A stretch of 64,000 nt of DNA. Origin: an uncultured Rhizobiaceae group bacterium (lineage in GTDB: Bacteria > Pseudomonadota > Alphaproteobacteria > Rhizobiales > Rhizobiaceae). Below are positions 44,600-53,475 of this stretch, piece after piece. The stretch's first letter is position 1; each line of letters starts with the position of its first letter. The notes beneath the pieces were generated by a model, which saw nothing but the letters and a program-made list of their open reading frames with translations, had not been told where the DNA came from and ran no database searches. The position numbers were made by a program, and so were the translations under genes. The stretch covers positions 1 through 64,000 of the forward strand of contig CALGMR010000013.1 of assembly GCA_937958815.1 (NCBI GenBank). The letters run 5' to 3'.

Positions 44600-45445
44600 G
44601 TGAACTCCTCCCGCACGCCAGCCTCGCCGCATCTGTGCCTTGTTGGTGCAGGCAATATGGGTGGTGCCATGTTGGGCGGCTGGTTGAAGGCCGGACGAGA
44701 TCCAAAATCCATCACAGTCATTGACCCCAACCCCCCGCAGTCCATGGCTGACATGATTGCTGAATATGGTGTTTTACATGTGGTCCATGCCAAAGATGCT
44801 GCGCGCCCTGATGTTTTGCTCGTGGCCGTAAAACCACAGATCATGGGTGCTGTGTTGCCGGATCTTTCCTCTTTGATGGACGGTGAAAATGTTCTGGTGT
44901 CCGTTGCAGCAGGCACAACAATTGATCAACTGGAAAAGCCGTTTGGTCAGGTTAGCGGAAATGCAGTGCGCGTGGTAAGAGCCATGCCAAACACCCCTGC
45001 CATGGTGCAGCGCGGAATCACCGTTTGTGTTGCCAATTCTGGTGTCAGTGCCCAGCAACGCGAAGACGTTACTCAATTGTTGGCTGCCATCGGTGATGTG
45101 GACTGGGTTGAAAACGAAGCCTTGATTGATGCCGTCACAGGCGTTTCTGGCAGTGGCCCTGCCTATGTTTTCCATTTGGCGGAAGCTTTGGCTGACGCTG
45201 GTGTTGCTGCAGGATTGCCTGAAGAATTGGCGGCCAAACTGGCGCAAGCGACGGTTAGCGGCGCGGGTGAATTGATGCGGCAGTCGGATATGCCGCCATC
45301 CGTTTTGCGCCAGAACGTGACGTCACCCAATGGCACAACGGCGGCGGCGCTTGATGTATTGATGGCGCAAGATGGTTTTCCTTCTTTGTTGGGGCGTGCC
45401 GTTGCTGCAGCAACAAACCGTTCTCGTGAACTGTCCAAAGGTTGA
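44600..45445 (+). CDS. proC: Pyrroline-5-carboxylate reductase
   Basis: The product has 281 residues from the GTG at 44600, two bases after the preceding stop. It makes proline from P5C with NAD(P)H. The nucleotide-binding motif CLVGAGNMGGAMLGGWLKAG, the VLLVAVKPQ strand and the C-terminal signature VTGVSGSGPAYVFHLAEALA with DVLRQNVTSPNGTTAAAL-type ending are all clear. csaA begins eight bases after the stop. Confidence 0.96.
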   Translation: MNSSRTPASPHLCLVGAGNMGGAMLGGWLKAGRDPKSITVIDPNPPQSMADMIAEYGVLHVVHAKDAARPDVLLVAVKPQIMGAVLPDLSSLMDGENVLVSVAAGTTIDQLEKPFGQVSGNAVRVVRAMPNTPAMVQRGITVCVANSGVSAQQREDVTQLLAAIGDVDWVENEALIDAVTGVSGSGPAYVFHLAEALADAGVAAGLPEELAAKLAQATVSGAGELMRQSDMPPSVLRQNVTSPNGTTAAALDVLMAQDGFPSLLGRAVAAATNRSRELSKG

Positions 45446-45453
45446 GATTGAAT

Positions 45454-45795
45454 ATGAGTGATGAAATTTCTTTCGACGACTTTATGAAGGTTGATATTCG
45501 GGCTGGAACTGTTTTGAAGGCTGAAATTTTCCCCGAGGCTCGTAAACCTGCTTACAAGCTGTTGATAGATTTCGGCCCTGAGGTTGGAGAGAAAAAATCG
45601 TCCGCGCAGATCACAGTGCACTATCAACCTGAAGACTTGGTTGGGCGGCAGGTCATGGCTGTCACCAATTTCCCGCCGCGCCAAATCGGGCCGTTCATGT
45701 CTGAAGTTTTGACGCTCGGATATGCTGACGACAATGGAGACATCGTGCTGGCTGGCATTGATCGTGCAGTCCCCAACGGCGAACGTATGATGTGA
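45454..45795 (+). CDS. csaA: tRNA-binding protein CsaA
   Basis: The product has 113 residues with ATG at 45454 after AGGTTGAG. It is a single EMAP/Trbp111-type OB-fold: FDDFMKVDIRAGTVLKAE, then KLLIDFGPEVGEKKSSAQIT and GRQVMAVTNFPPRQIGPF. CsaA is reported as a secretion-related chaperone that binds tRNA. It is the last gene of ybjN-proC-csaA and converges with the SDR gene. Confidence 0.95.
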   Translation: MSDEISFDDFMKVDIRAGTVLKAEIFPEARKPAYKLLIDFGPEVGEKKSSAQITVHYQPEDLVGRQVMAVTNFPPRQIGPFMSEVLTLGYADDNGDIVLAGIDRAVPNGERMM

Positions 45796-45807
45796 TTGGC
45801 GAGGACG

Positions 45808-46752
45808 TTAGGTTTTATAATCAGCCAATATGTCGTGCAAAATGTCTTCCAGTCGTGTTGGTTGAAAGTTCGGCAGCAATCTCGCAATTTTTGACCCGTC
45901 GACTGCATGTTCCACATCCCACAAATATCTCATTTCCAAAACTTCGCGCATAATGGGGTTGAGCAAGCCCATGATTTTGATCGCGATCCATGGGACATTT
46001 GTGATCTGGATATTGTGTCCTAAGGTTTTCGACATTTTTGAAGTCAGTGCAGAGGCGCTTATGTTTGTGCCTTCAAATGGAACATCTTCGTAAAGAGCGA
46101 GTGTCTCCCTGATCTCTGCTAACGCCACCATGGCGCGGCCTGTATCCGGTAAATACGCCCAAGCGTGATCGATATGATGTTTTCCTGGATACGCAAATTT
46201 TCCATTTCCAACTTTGGTTACAAGATATGTGTCGAACCAAGCGCCTGTCTGCTTTCGTTCAAAAAAGTCACCACTCCGCAAATTGATTGTTTGCACCCCG
46301 TCTTTTGCAGCGGTTTGGTAGGCCTGCTCCATCTCAATGCGGAGTTTTCCTTTTTTGGTCTTTGCGATTTGGGGTGTGTTTTCGTTCAACAGGGGCGGCA
46401 TGGCTGCGCCAAAATTATAGACATTGCCAGGAATCATGATTGTTGCTCCGCTTGCTCGAGCTGCCTTGACTGTTGCCCGTGTTATTTTTGGGAGTTCAAC
46501 CGGCCAGTCTGGATATTGAGGGTTTAGAGCGTTCACGATGACGGCGCATTTTTGAGCCTCCGCTTCAAAGGCGTTTGAATTTTCGATGTCAAACGGTGTG
46601 TGAGTGCCTGCGACATCGTCAGAAAGTCTGCTGCTGACGCGTGTGTGTGACAGAACTTCCCAGCCTGCTGCATGAAATGCATTTGCGGCATTGCGACCAA
46701 AGCGGCCATTTGCGCCAAGGATAAGGACGGTTTTGTTGTGTGAATTCTTCAA
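45808..46752 (-). CDS. NAD(P)-dependent epimerase/SDR-family protein
   Basis: The product has 314 residues. A TTG start at 46752 is chosen because AGAAGGAG lies seven bases upstream; the first ATG at 46785 precedes that site. The N-terminal Rossmann motif is VLILGANGRFGRNAANAFHA. The middle region resembles atypical extended SDRs (GNVYNFGAAMPP and NLRSGDFFERKQTG), in which the YxxxK catalytic pair is not evident. It is divergent from a LysR gene that probably regulates it. Confidence 0.8.
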   Translation of the reverse strand: MKNSHNKTVLILGANGRFGRNAANAFHAAGWEVLSHTRVSSRLSDDVAGTHTPFDIENSNAFEAEAQKCAVIVNALNPQYPDWPVELPKITRATVKAARASGATIMIPGNVYNFGAAMPPLLNENTPQIAKTKKGKLRIEMEQAYQTAAKDGVQTINLRSGDFFERKQTGAWFDTYLVTKVGNGKFAYPGKHHIDHAWAYLPDTGRAMVALAEIRETLALYEDVPFEGTNISASALTSKMSKTLGHNIQITNVPWIAIKIMGLLNPIMREVLEMRYLWDVEHAVDGSKIARLLPNFQPTRLEDILHDILADYKT

Positions 46753-46799
46753 GGGTTGTCTCCTTCTTCTCAATGATGAAAACAATCTATGAAATCCAA

Positions 46800-46848
46800 T
46801 TATGAATGGAATTGCATAAATTTGAAGATTTGCTATTCATATATGAAT
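46800..46848. promoter_or_regulatory. Two palindromic sites in the SDR/LysR divergent promoter
   Basis: TTATG at 46800-46804 and CATAA at 46815-46819 form a LysR-type dyad with ten bases between. ATTCATATATGAAT at 46835-46848 is a perfect 14-bp palindrome that runs into the LysR start codon at 46847. This fits binding by the LysR protein with autoregulation. Confidence 0.5.
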
Positions 46849-47740
46849 GACATATCAGGCGTTTTTCAATTGGGAACATGTAAATCTGTTTGTTGCGGTC
46901 GCAGACACAGGTTCCATGTCTGCTGCTGCCCGCGAAACGGGGGTGAGCCAACCCACGATCGGGCGCGCTATTGCAGCGCTGGAGGCGGATTTAGGTGTTT
47001 CACTGTTTGCACGCCATTCCAAAGGTTTGCATCTGACAGAGCAGGGGGAGGGCTTGGTGGCCCATGCCCGTTCTATGGCAAGATCAGCAGCGGAGCTCTC
47101 TTTGGCCGCGGCCGGACGTTCGCAAAAAACACAGGGCACCGTGCGTATTACGGCCAGTCAGATTGTTGCGACTTACATCCTGCCGCCCATTCTGGCGCGG
47201 TTGCGTAGAGAAGAACCATTGATCCAGATTGAACTGGTGGCGACAGACAATGTGGAAAATCTGTTGTTTCGTGAAGCTGATATCGCTATTCGAATGTTGC
47301 GCCCAACCCAACAAGAACTCATTGCGAAACATGTTGGTGATATGAAAATGGGCATCTATGCCAGCAATGCCTATCTTTCCGAACGTCCCGAACCACACAC
47401 GATGGAAGATATGGAACTCCATTCGATCATTGGATACGACCGATCGACTTTGATCATTGATAAAGCGAGAGAATTGGGTGCGGAACTCAATAGAGACATG
47501 TTTTCAATGCGTTGTGATGATCAAGTCGTCCATTGGCAGCTGGTGCTTGCTGGTCTGGGCATCGGGTTCATGGCGCAAGCTGTGGCCCAAAATGATCATC
47601 GCGTGGTGCGTATTTTACATGGAATGGACCTCGGTTCGCTTCCGCTTTGGCTGACTTCGCATACAGGCTTAAAATCGAACCATTTGGTACGGACGGTGTT
47701 TGATCACCTTTCAGAACATCTTCCCAAAGCAATTGCGTGA
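46847..47740 (+). CDS. LysR-family transcriptional regulator
   Basis: The product has 297 residues. The N-terminal winged helix-turn-helix is VNLFVAVADTGSMSAAARET with the recognition helix SQPTIGRAIAALEADLGV, and the substrate-binding domain begins around QGTVRITASQIVATYI. It is divergent from the SDR gene. The ligand is unknown. Confidence 0.93.
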   Translation: MTYQAFFNWEHVNLFVAVADTGSMSAAARETGVSQPTIGRAIAALEADLGVSLFARHSKGLHLTEQGEGLVAHARSMARSAAELSLAAAGRSQKTQGTVRITASQIVATYILPPILARLRREEPLIQIELVATDNVENLLFREADIAIRMLRPTQQELIAKHVGDMKMGIYASNAYLSERPEPHTMEDMELHSIIGYDRSTLIIDKARELGAELNRDMFSMRCDDQVVHWQLVLAGLGIGFMAQAVAQNDHRVVRILHGMDLGSLPLWLTSHTGLKSNHLVRTVFDHLSEHLPKAIA

Positions 47741-47803
47741 TAATTGGCGGCTGTTTAGATTCAGCCGCTGCCATTGGATTTTGCAATCCTCTTACACAAT
47801 GGA

Positions 47804-48469
47804 TCACAGGTCAGAGTGACTGATCAAACCGACAAGCATTGCGCCTTCTAACAAGGTGGGGGCGATCAACTGGCCGTGTTTTGCAAAGTTCTCAGAGGGG
47901 TGAATGAGGTCGGGGATTTGGACGGTCTTGGCACCTGAAGCAATTGCGGCTCTTGTTCCTGTTTCACTGTCTTCAAAGGCAATGCAGTTTTCGGGTGCTT
48001 GCTCCAGGCGTTCCGCGACGCGCAAATAGACTTCTGGATGGGGTTTGCCTTGAGTCACGAGGTCTCCTCCAATGACACAGGTTAAGTGCTGCAACAGTCC
48101 AGCCTTTTGTAAATGATGGCGTGCCTGAGGGGTTTGCGTGGAGGTGGCCACTCCCATGGGAATGGTTTTATAAGCAAGGAGTTGTATCAGCTGCAAAGCC
48201 CCTTGTTTCAAAGGAACTTGTTTTTCCAACTGTTCGCTCATGTGACTTCGCCACACCATGTTGAAGGCATCAAAGTCGATCTTGTCATCCAGACTGTCTC
48301 GCACAATTTGATTGGAGGCTTCCGCCCTCAACCCAACACATTTGTAAAAAGTGTCGTGGCCGTCTGTCAGCTGGAAGTGTCGTCGGGCGTGTATGAAGCC
48401 TTCAAGGCACACGCGTTCGGTGTCCAAAAGAAGTCCGTCCATATCAAAGATCACGGCTGCGGTGGTCAT
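47804..48469 (-). CDS. HAD-superfamily phosphatase/phosphoglucomutase-like hydrolase
   Basis: The product has 221 residues. HAD motif I is IFDMDGLLLDTE with the nucleophile and acid-base Asp. Motif II is GVATSTQTPQ, motif III KPHPEVYLRVAE, and motif IV CIAFEDSETGTRAAI. The cap at residues 15-85 is helical, as in beta-phosphoglucomutase-like members. The substrate is not predictable by eye. Confidence 0.9.
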   Translation of the reverse strand: MTTAAVIFDMDGLLLDTERVCLEGFIHARRHFQLTDGHDTFYKCVGLRAEASNQIVRDSLDDKIDFDAFNMVWRSHMSEQLEKQVPLKQGALQLIQLLAYKTIPMGVATSTQTPQARHHLQKAGLLQHLTCVIGGDLVTQGKPHPEVYLRVAERLEQAPENCIAFEDSETGTRAAIASGAKTVQIPDLIHPSENFAKHGQLIAPTLLEGAMLVGLISHSDL

Positions 48470-48620
48470 TTAATCAAACCAAGTATCTGTTTTACAGACA
48501 GTCTTTTAGCAGCTGTATGACCGATTGGCGGCACGAATTTTTCCAATTGTGAATTGCAATGGTTCAAAGATTGTTGCCAACTGACATAGATAACAAACCC
48601 AAGTGTGGCTTTTAAGATTC

Positions 48621-49529
48621 ATGGCATCAGAGAAAGTGGTCTTACGAACACCCGATGATCGGTTTTCCAATCTTCCGGATTTTCCTTACCAGCCGAATTA
48701 TGTTGAGGACCTTAAAGGGTATGAGAACATTCGCATTCACTATCTGGATGAAGGAAACAGGTCTTCCGATCGCGTGTTTTTGTGCCTGCATGGTCAACCG
48801 AGTTGGTCATATCTTTATCGAAAAATGATCCCCCAAATTGTTGCCAGTGGGGCGCGTGTGATCGCTCCAGATTGGATCGGGTTCGGACGTTCAGATAAAC
48901 TCCGTGAAGATTCAGATTATACGTTTCACATGCATCGTAACATGATGTTGCGGCTGATCGAGAAGCTCGATTTGAAAAACATCACCCTTGTGGTTCAAGA
49001 CTGGGGCGGTGTGTTGGGGCTCACCTTGCCGCATGAAATGCCTGATCGTTTCTCTCGTCTTTTGATCATGAACACTGCACTTGCCACTGGCAGATCCCCT
49101 GGTGAAGGGTTTTTGGCTTGGAAAGCCTATGCTGCAACGCAACCCGACATGAAAGTTGGTGAAGTCATTGCCCGAGGCACCCCACACATGACCGCTGAAG
49201 AAGCGGCAGCATATGACGCGCCGTTTCCTGATGTTACTTACAAAGCTGGTGTGAGACGGTTTCCAGAAATGGTGATGGTGTCTCCAGAAATGGAGGGTGT
49301 GCAGACCAGCCTTCGGGCGTCAAATTTTTGGCGTGAAGAATGGAGCGGTCAATCCTTCATGGCCGTTGGAGCGGCTGATCCCGTTTTGGGAAAAGACGTT
49401 ATGCATTTAATGCAGAAATTAATTCGCAATTGTCCCGAGCCATTCGTGATCGAAAATGCAGGGCATTTTGTCCAAGAATGGGGTGAGGTCGTGATAGAAG
49501 CTGCTTTGAAAAGCTTTGGCGACGTTTAG
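48621..49529 (+). CDS. Haloalkane dehalogenase family alpha/beta hydrolase
   Basis: The product has 302 residues from the ATG at 48621. It shows the subfamily I architecture: HYLDEGNRSSDRVFLCLHG with oxyanion HGQPSWSYLYRKM, then the nucleophile elbow LVVQDWGGVLGL with Asp near residue 127. The catalytic His lies in FVIENAGHFVQEWG. The halide-stabilising Trp next to the nucleophile is present. Hydrolysis of haloalkanes is likely but not proven, as related enzymes include epoxide hydrolases. It converges with the cold-shock gene. Confidence 0.88.
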   Translation: MASEKVVLRTPDDRFSNLPDFPYQPNYVEDLKGYENIRIHYLDEGNRSSDRVFLCLHGQPSWSYLYRKMIPQIVASGARVIAPDWIGFGRSDKLREDSDYTFHMHRNMMLRLIEKLDLKNITLVVQDWGGVLGLTLPHEMPDRFSRLLIMNTALATGRSPGEGFLAWKAYAATQPDMKVGEVIARGTPHMTAEEAAAYDAPFPDVTYKAGVRRFPEMVMVSPEMEGVQTSLRASNFWREEWSGQSFMAVGAADPVLGKDVMHLMQKLIRNCPEPFVIENAGHFVQEWGEVVIEAALKSFGDV

Positions 49530-49533
49530 ACGC

Positions 49534-49743
49534 CTATCCCTCAACCTTTAGGTCGATTGCTTTAGGTCCCTTGCCTTTGCGGTCAGGTTCCACATCGAAC
49601 TCAATTTTTTGCCCTTCATTCAACGTGGTCAGGCCCGATTGTTCAACAGCGGATATGTGAACGAATATGTCTGCTGCGCCGTCGTCTGGTGTGATGAAAC
49701 CATAGCCCTTGGCTGCGTTGAAGAATTTTACTGTACCATTCAT
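49534..49743 (-). CDS. Cold-shock protein
   Basis: The product has 69 residues of a single cold-shock OB domain. RNP1 is KGYGFITPD and RNP2 DIFVHISAVE. It binds single-stranded RNA/DNA and acts as an RNA chaperone. The 204-bp stretch upstream (49744-49947) shows no other gene and could contain the long 5' UTR typical of csp genes. Confidence 0.97.
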   Translation of the reverse strand: MNGTVKFFNAAKGYGFITPDDGAADIFVHISAVEQSGLTTLNEGQKIEFDVEPDRKGKGPKAIDLKVEG

Positions 49744-50030
49744 TTGGGATGTCCTTGTTCCCCTAGTGTCGTTTGTTCAGAGACGCAGTGTGCGACCCAA
49801 AGATTCCGACAGTGAATGGAAGTGATGCTTTTCTACTTTTTAGAACGCCGCCGGGGAGGAGGGCATCACGCATTTGACCCGCTTATAGGACGGTCAAAAG
49901 TCTCCCCAAAACGGCCCAATATCCGCACGATTGCAGACGTCAGAACGTTTCCAAACTCTGGCAGAACCCGAGAGACTTGGTTATGCGCGACGAAAGGTCG
50001 CAATTGCAAGTGATTTTTGTTCCAAACAGG

Positions 50031-50948
50031 TCAATTTTCGACCTTAGTTGAAGCAAAGCTGACCAAAACAATTGCACTGAACAAAATTGCACAGCCGATA
50101 TAGCCCAAGAGATCGAGGCGCTCACCCAAGACAATCGCGCCGCCCAATGCTGCAAACAGTGCTTCGGATGAAAGCAGGATTGCAGCATCTGGGGCAGGGG
50201 TAAATTGCTGGCACACAGCCATCAAAGTGAAAGCAGCGGCACCGGCTATCCAAGCAGCATATAAAATTTCCGGAAGCGCCTGATACAGAGTTGCCGAAGT
50301 GACGGCAGGCTCATATTGCCAGTCGATCATCCGGGCTCCACCAAATGCGATGGTTGCAATGATGGCGCCCAGCGCGAATTGACTGACGGCAATAGTAATG
50401 GGGCGCTTTGATCGTGAAGCAACGCGCCCTACAGCAATGACATGGAGCGCTGCAAAGATTGCGCCGACAAAAACCACAATGTCTCCCCAGGTGAACCGAT
50501 CAAAGCCACCGCCACCCAACAGCCAAATGCCAAAAGTAGCTGCAATTGCACAAGGCCAGATGAGAGCTGGAGGTTTCTCGGATAAGAACAGGAAAAGTAT
50601 GACAGGCACCAAGACCACATAAAGCCCGGTCAACATGCCTGCATTTGTAACCGTTGTTGCAAGTAGGCCAACCTGTTGTAGCGCCATCGCAATGAAGAAA
50701 ATGATGCTGACCCATGCAATTCCCCGCAGGTCTTTCTTCATTAATCCTGACCAGCCCGTGGCATGTTCAGGCGCGCGTTTTGCTTCCCAAATTGCCAGAG
50801 GTAAAATTGCTATTGCAGCCAGTGCAAATCGAAGAGCGATGAACAAAAATGGCCCGATGGATTCCATCGCAGTTTGTTGCGCAATGAAACCGCCACCCCA
50901 AAGAAGGCCTGCCAGTAAAAGGAGTAAATTTGCTGTGGTTCGTGACAT
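50031..50948 (-). CDS. EamA-family (DMT) transporter
   Basis: The product has 305 residues from the ATG at 50948, and ten membrane helices in two EamA repeats. The N-terminal helix contains LLLLLAGLLWGGGFIAQQTA, and the second repeat SSEALFAALGGAIVLGERLD. The substrate is unknown; these proteins export small metabolites. The gene stands alone between intergenic stretches. Confidence 0.87.
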   Translation of the reverse strand: MSRTTANLLLLLAGLLWGGGFIAQQTAMESIGPFLFIALRFALAAIAILPLAIWEAKRAPEHATGWSGLMKKDLRGIAWVSIIFFIAMALQQVGLLATTVTNAGMLTGLYVVLVPVILFLFLSEKPPALIWPCAIAATFGIWLLGGGGFDRFTWGDIVVFVGAIFAALHVIAVGRVASRSKRPITIAVSQFALGAIIATIAFGGARMIDWQYEPAVTSATLYQALPEILYAAWIAGAAAFTLMAVCQQFTPAPDAAILLSSEALFAALGGAIVLGERLDLLGYIGCAILFSAIVLVSFASTKVEN

Positions 50949-51104
50949 TTGAAATGCAACCATTGAGGCTCAGGCGCGGTTTTAGCATTTGCAGTCATCA
51001 GGGCAAGCTTTGCAATTGAGGTTGAAGCAGCCGCAAGCAGGCAATCAATTCAGACCGCCTGCCCGGGCAATTTTAAAACCTCAAGTGTTGAATTTGGAAA
51101 TGAT

Positions 51105-51485
51105 CTATTTGAGTGAGTTCAACCCAAACAAGTTGCCTTCCGTGTCTTGGCAAAGGGTGATCCAGCCAAACTCACCGATGGAAAATTTCGGACGTATGAC
51201 GATGCCACCAGCGCCTTCAATCTTGGCTTGTTCTACAGCGCAATCTTCGACAGAGAAGTAGACGATTGTACCACCCACCCCGGGTGAAGCATGTTTTGAT
51301 TTTGTCAGCGCACCACCTGCACCATAGTTTCCCATGTCGGCTGGAAAACTCATCATTTGAGAGTCACCAGTGGGGTCTACGATTTCTTCTAACTTGTAAC
51401 CAAACACTGTTTCATAAAATGCCACGGCACGGGCGAGATCATTTACATAGATGTCAAACCATCCAATTGGGTTCATTTTGGTCAT
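51105..51485 (-). CDS. VOC-family (glyoxalase/bleomycin-resistance fold) protein
   Basis: The product has 126 residues from the ATG at 51485, which follows AAGGAGTTGGTT. The VOC fold is clear from NPIGWFDIYVNDLARAVAFY and GGTIVYFSVEDCAVEQAKIE. Proteins of this small type are often called YkcA/YaeR-like enzymes, but no exact reaction can be assigned. It follows the AraC gene in the same direction, 70 bp away. Confidence 0.87.
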   Translation of the reverse strand: MTKMNPIGWFDIYVNDLARAVAFYETVFGYKLEEIVDPTGDSQMMSFPADMGNYGAGGALTKSKHASPGVGGTIVYFSVEDCAVEQAKIEGAGGIVIRPKFSIGEFGWITLCQDTEGNLFGLNSLK

Positions 51486-51554
51486 AACCAACTCCTTTGT
51501 GTTGTTGTTCATGACGCTGTTTTAGCAAGGCACTATGGGTTGGTATTGTAGATT

Positions 51555-52295
51555 TCAGACATCAAACTTTTTTGCGTATTTTCCTGGTGTGTAGCCCGTG
51601 GCTTTTCGAAAGGAATGAATGAAGTGGGATTGATCCGCATATGATATGGCATCGGTTCCATTCAAAGCTTGTTGTAGACGGAGCACTTTCAAAAAGTCAT
51701 GAGGGCTGAAGCCGGTGGTTTGTTTGAGCGTTCTCTGCAACTGACGGGCCGAGAGGCCTGATATGTGTGCCATATCCGCGACCGTGTGAATGTCGAAAAT
51801 ATGTTCGAAGATTTTGTGGGTGAGGGGATTTTCAATCACCAGTCCACGCGCGATTAGGTCCTCAACGAGTTTCGAGAGGATGGTCTGCTGCTCCGTAAAT
51901 GGTTTCGAAGTGATCTTGCGATTGATGTCGAGAAGAGGAAGTTCGCCACTGTAAGGGGTATCAACCATGCCCAACACAATGTCTTCTTTGTTGCCTTGCC
52001 ACACGCCTGGCAAGAAACGAATGTTTACGAAATGAAACGACGTGCCCAAATTGAGTTCTTCTGAAGACGCTTGAAGTTTTGCAATGCCAGAAACGTCTTG
52101 GTTTGTTTGGTCAAAAACGAGATAGGTGCATGCATCGGGCAAAGCGTGAAAACGATAATCTTCTGCCAAGATGCCATCGTTCTTAACTTCCAAAAATCTA
52201 TGAACAATGTTGCGCAGATGGGCTGGCGGCTTGGCTTCTGAAAACAATACTGTTTGCACTGCTTTATCCACGCCGTTTCCCTTTGGGTCGTACAT
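51555..52295 (-). CDS. AraC-family transcriptional regulator
   Basis: The product has 246 residues. The C-terminal AraC-type double helix-turn-helix (about 150-245) has VADMAHISGLSARQLQRTLK and YADQSHFIHSFRKATGYTPG. The N-terminal 140 residues resemble DUF6597-like sensing domains found in this group (ACTYLVFDQT). It may regulate the VOC gene downstream or the arsC-aqpS pair upstream. Confidence 0.92.
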   Translation of the reverse strand: MYDPKGNGVDKAVQTVLFSEAKPPAHLRNIVHRFLEVKNDGILAEDYRFHALPDACTYLVFDQTNQDVSGIAKLQASSEELNLGTSFHFVNIRFLPGVWQGNKEDIVLGMVDTPYSGELPLLDINRKITSKPFTEQQTILSKLVEDLIARGLVIENPLTHKIFEHIFDIHTVADMAHISGLSARQLQRTLKQTTGFSPHDFLKVLRLQQALNGTDAISYADQSHFIHSFRKATGYTPGKYAKKFDV

Positions 52296-52345
52296 CGTGG
52301 TTTCTTTCTCGCCTCAGCCGCTACAAAAACGCGACCATTACAAGT

Positions 52346-52756
52346 TTATGGAGCTGTTACAACTTCACCATCTTCTTTCGTGAAAGACGTTCCGCTCGCC
52401 ACATTGAGAAGCGCGAAAACGGTTTCAGACGGTCTGCACAAAGCAGTGCCTTTTTGCGTGACCACAATAGGACGGTTCACCAGAATCGGGTGTTCCAACA
52501 TGGCTTCAAATATGGCCTCATTGCTGACTTCTGGGTCCGTAAGGCCAAGCTCTTCGGCAGGAGATTTGCTTACACGCAGAGCTGTTTTGGGTGTGAGACC
52601 CGCTGCTTCAAACAGGTCTTTGAGTTGGTTTCTCGTCCAACCAGCATCAAGATATTCAATGACCCGGGGCGTCTCACCGAAGCCGCGCATGATTTCCAAA
52701 ACATTGCGGGACGTTCCGCAGCTGGGGTTGTGATAGATTGTTGCAGACATGTTCAT
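52346..52756 (-). CDS. arsC: Arsenate reductase, glutaredoxin-dependent
   Basis: The product has 136 residues, Spx/ArsC thioredoxin-like. The catalytic Cys lies in NPSCGTSRNVLEI, and the arsenate-binding RPIVVTQKGTALCRPSE with Arg pair follows. It reduces arsenate to arsenite using glutathione and glutaredoxin. The ATG overlaps the aqpS stop (ATGA), so translation is coupled. The aquaporin then offers an exit for arsenite. Confidence 0.94.
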   Translation of the reverse strand: MNMSATIYHNPSCGTSRNVLEIMRGFGETPRVIEYLDAGWTRNQLKDLFEAAGLTPKTALRVSKSPAEELGLTDPEVSNEAIFEAMLEHPILVNRPIVVTQKGTALCRPSETVFALLNVASGTSFTKEDGEVVTAP

Positions 52757-53433
52757 TCATCTTCTTGGGTGTTTGATGACAATTGCCATTTGCAAAACGC
52801 TAGAGCAAGCACTGCTGCGATGGTTTGAGCTCCAATGAAAGGCAGCACATCGACTGGGCGAATGCCTGCAAATGTATCGGAAAAACTGCGTGCGATCGTG
52901 ACTGCAGGATTTGCAAAAGATGTGGATGCGGTGAACCAATAAGCTGCCGTGATGTAAAGCCCAACGGCCATTGCAACAGCGCTTTCTTTGGCTTTCAAAG
53001 TGGCCAATATGGTGACAATTAAACCAAAGGTTGCGACACCTTCAGCCAACCATTGGGCGCCGCCTGATCTTGCCTTCATCGAGGTTTGAAAAAGTGTTTC
53101 ACCAAACATCAGGTGCGCCAACCACACTCCCAACACACCGCCAAGAATTTGCACTAATATATATTTTGAACATTGGTATTTAGAAAGTTCGCCTTTGAGC
53201 GTGAACACCAAACTGACCGCAGGGTTGAAATGGGCGCCAGAAATGGGGCCGAGCATGGTGATCAAGACAACCAGAATTGCCCCTGTGGGAATGGTGTTGC
53301 CAAGCAAAGCAACTGCCACGTTCCCGCCCGCAAGTCGCTCAGCCATGATGCCGGAACCAACCACTGTAGCGAGTAAGAAAGCGGTACCGACGAACTCTGC
53401 CGACAATTTTTGAGGGTCTGTGTAAGTGCTCAT
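52753..53433 (-). CDS. aqpS: Aquaglyceroporin (AqpS-type arsenite channel)
   Basis: The product has 226 residues of the MIP family. The first NPA box is in SGAHFNPAVSLVFTL and the second in TSFANPAVTIARSF. Six membrane helices are present. In Sinorhizobium aqpS stands in place of arsB and lets arsenite made by ArsC leave the cell. Here it is upstream of arsC with a four-base overlap. No arsR gene lies next to it, so its control may differ from the classic operon. Confidence 0.9.
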   Translation of the reverse strand: MSTYTDPQKLSAEFVGTAFLLATVVGSGIMAERLAGGNVAVALLGNTIPTGAILVVLITMLGPISGAHFNPAVSLVFTLKGELSKYQCSKYILVQILGGVLGVWLAHLMFGETLFQTSMKARSGGAQWLAEGVATFGLIVTILATLKAKESAVAMAVGLYITAAYWFTASTSFANPAVTIARSFSDTFAGIRPVDVLPFIGAQTIAAVLALAFCKWQLSSNTQEDE

Positions 53434-53475
53434 GATTGAGTGTTAAAATTTACAACTGGAAAACACCACTGAAAT

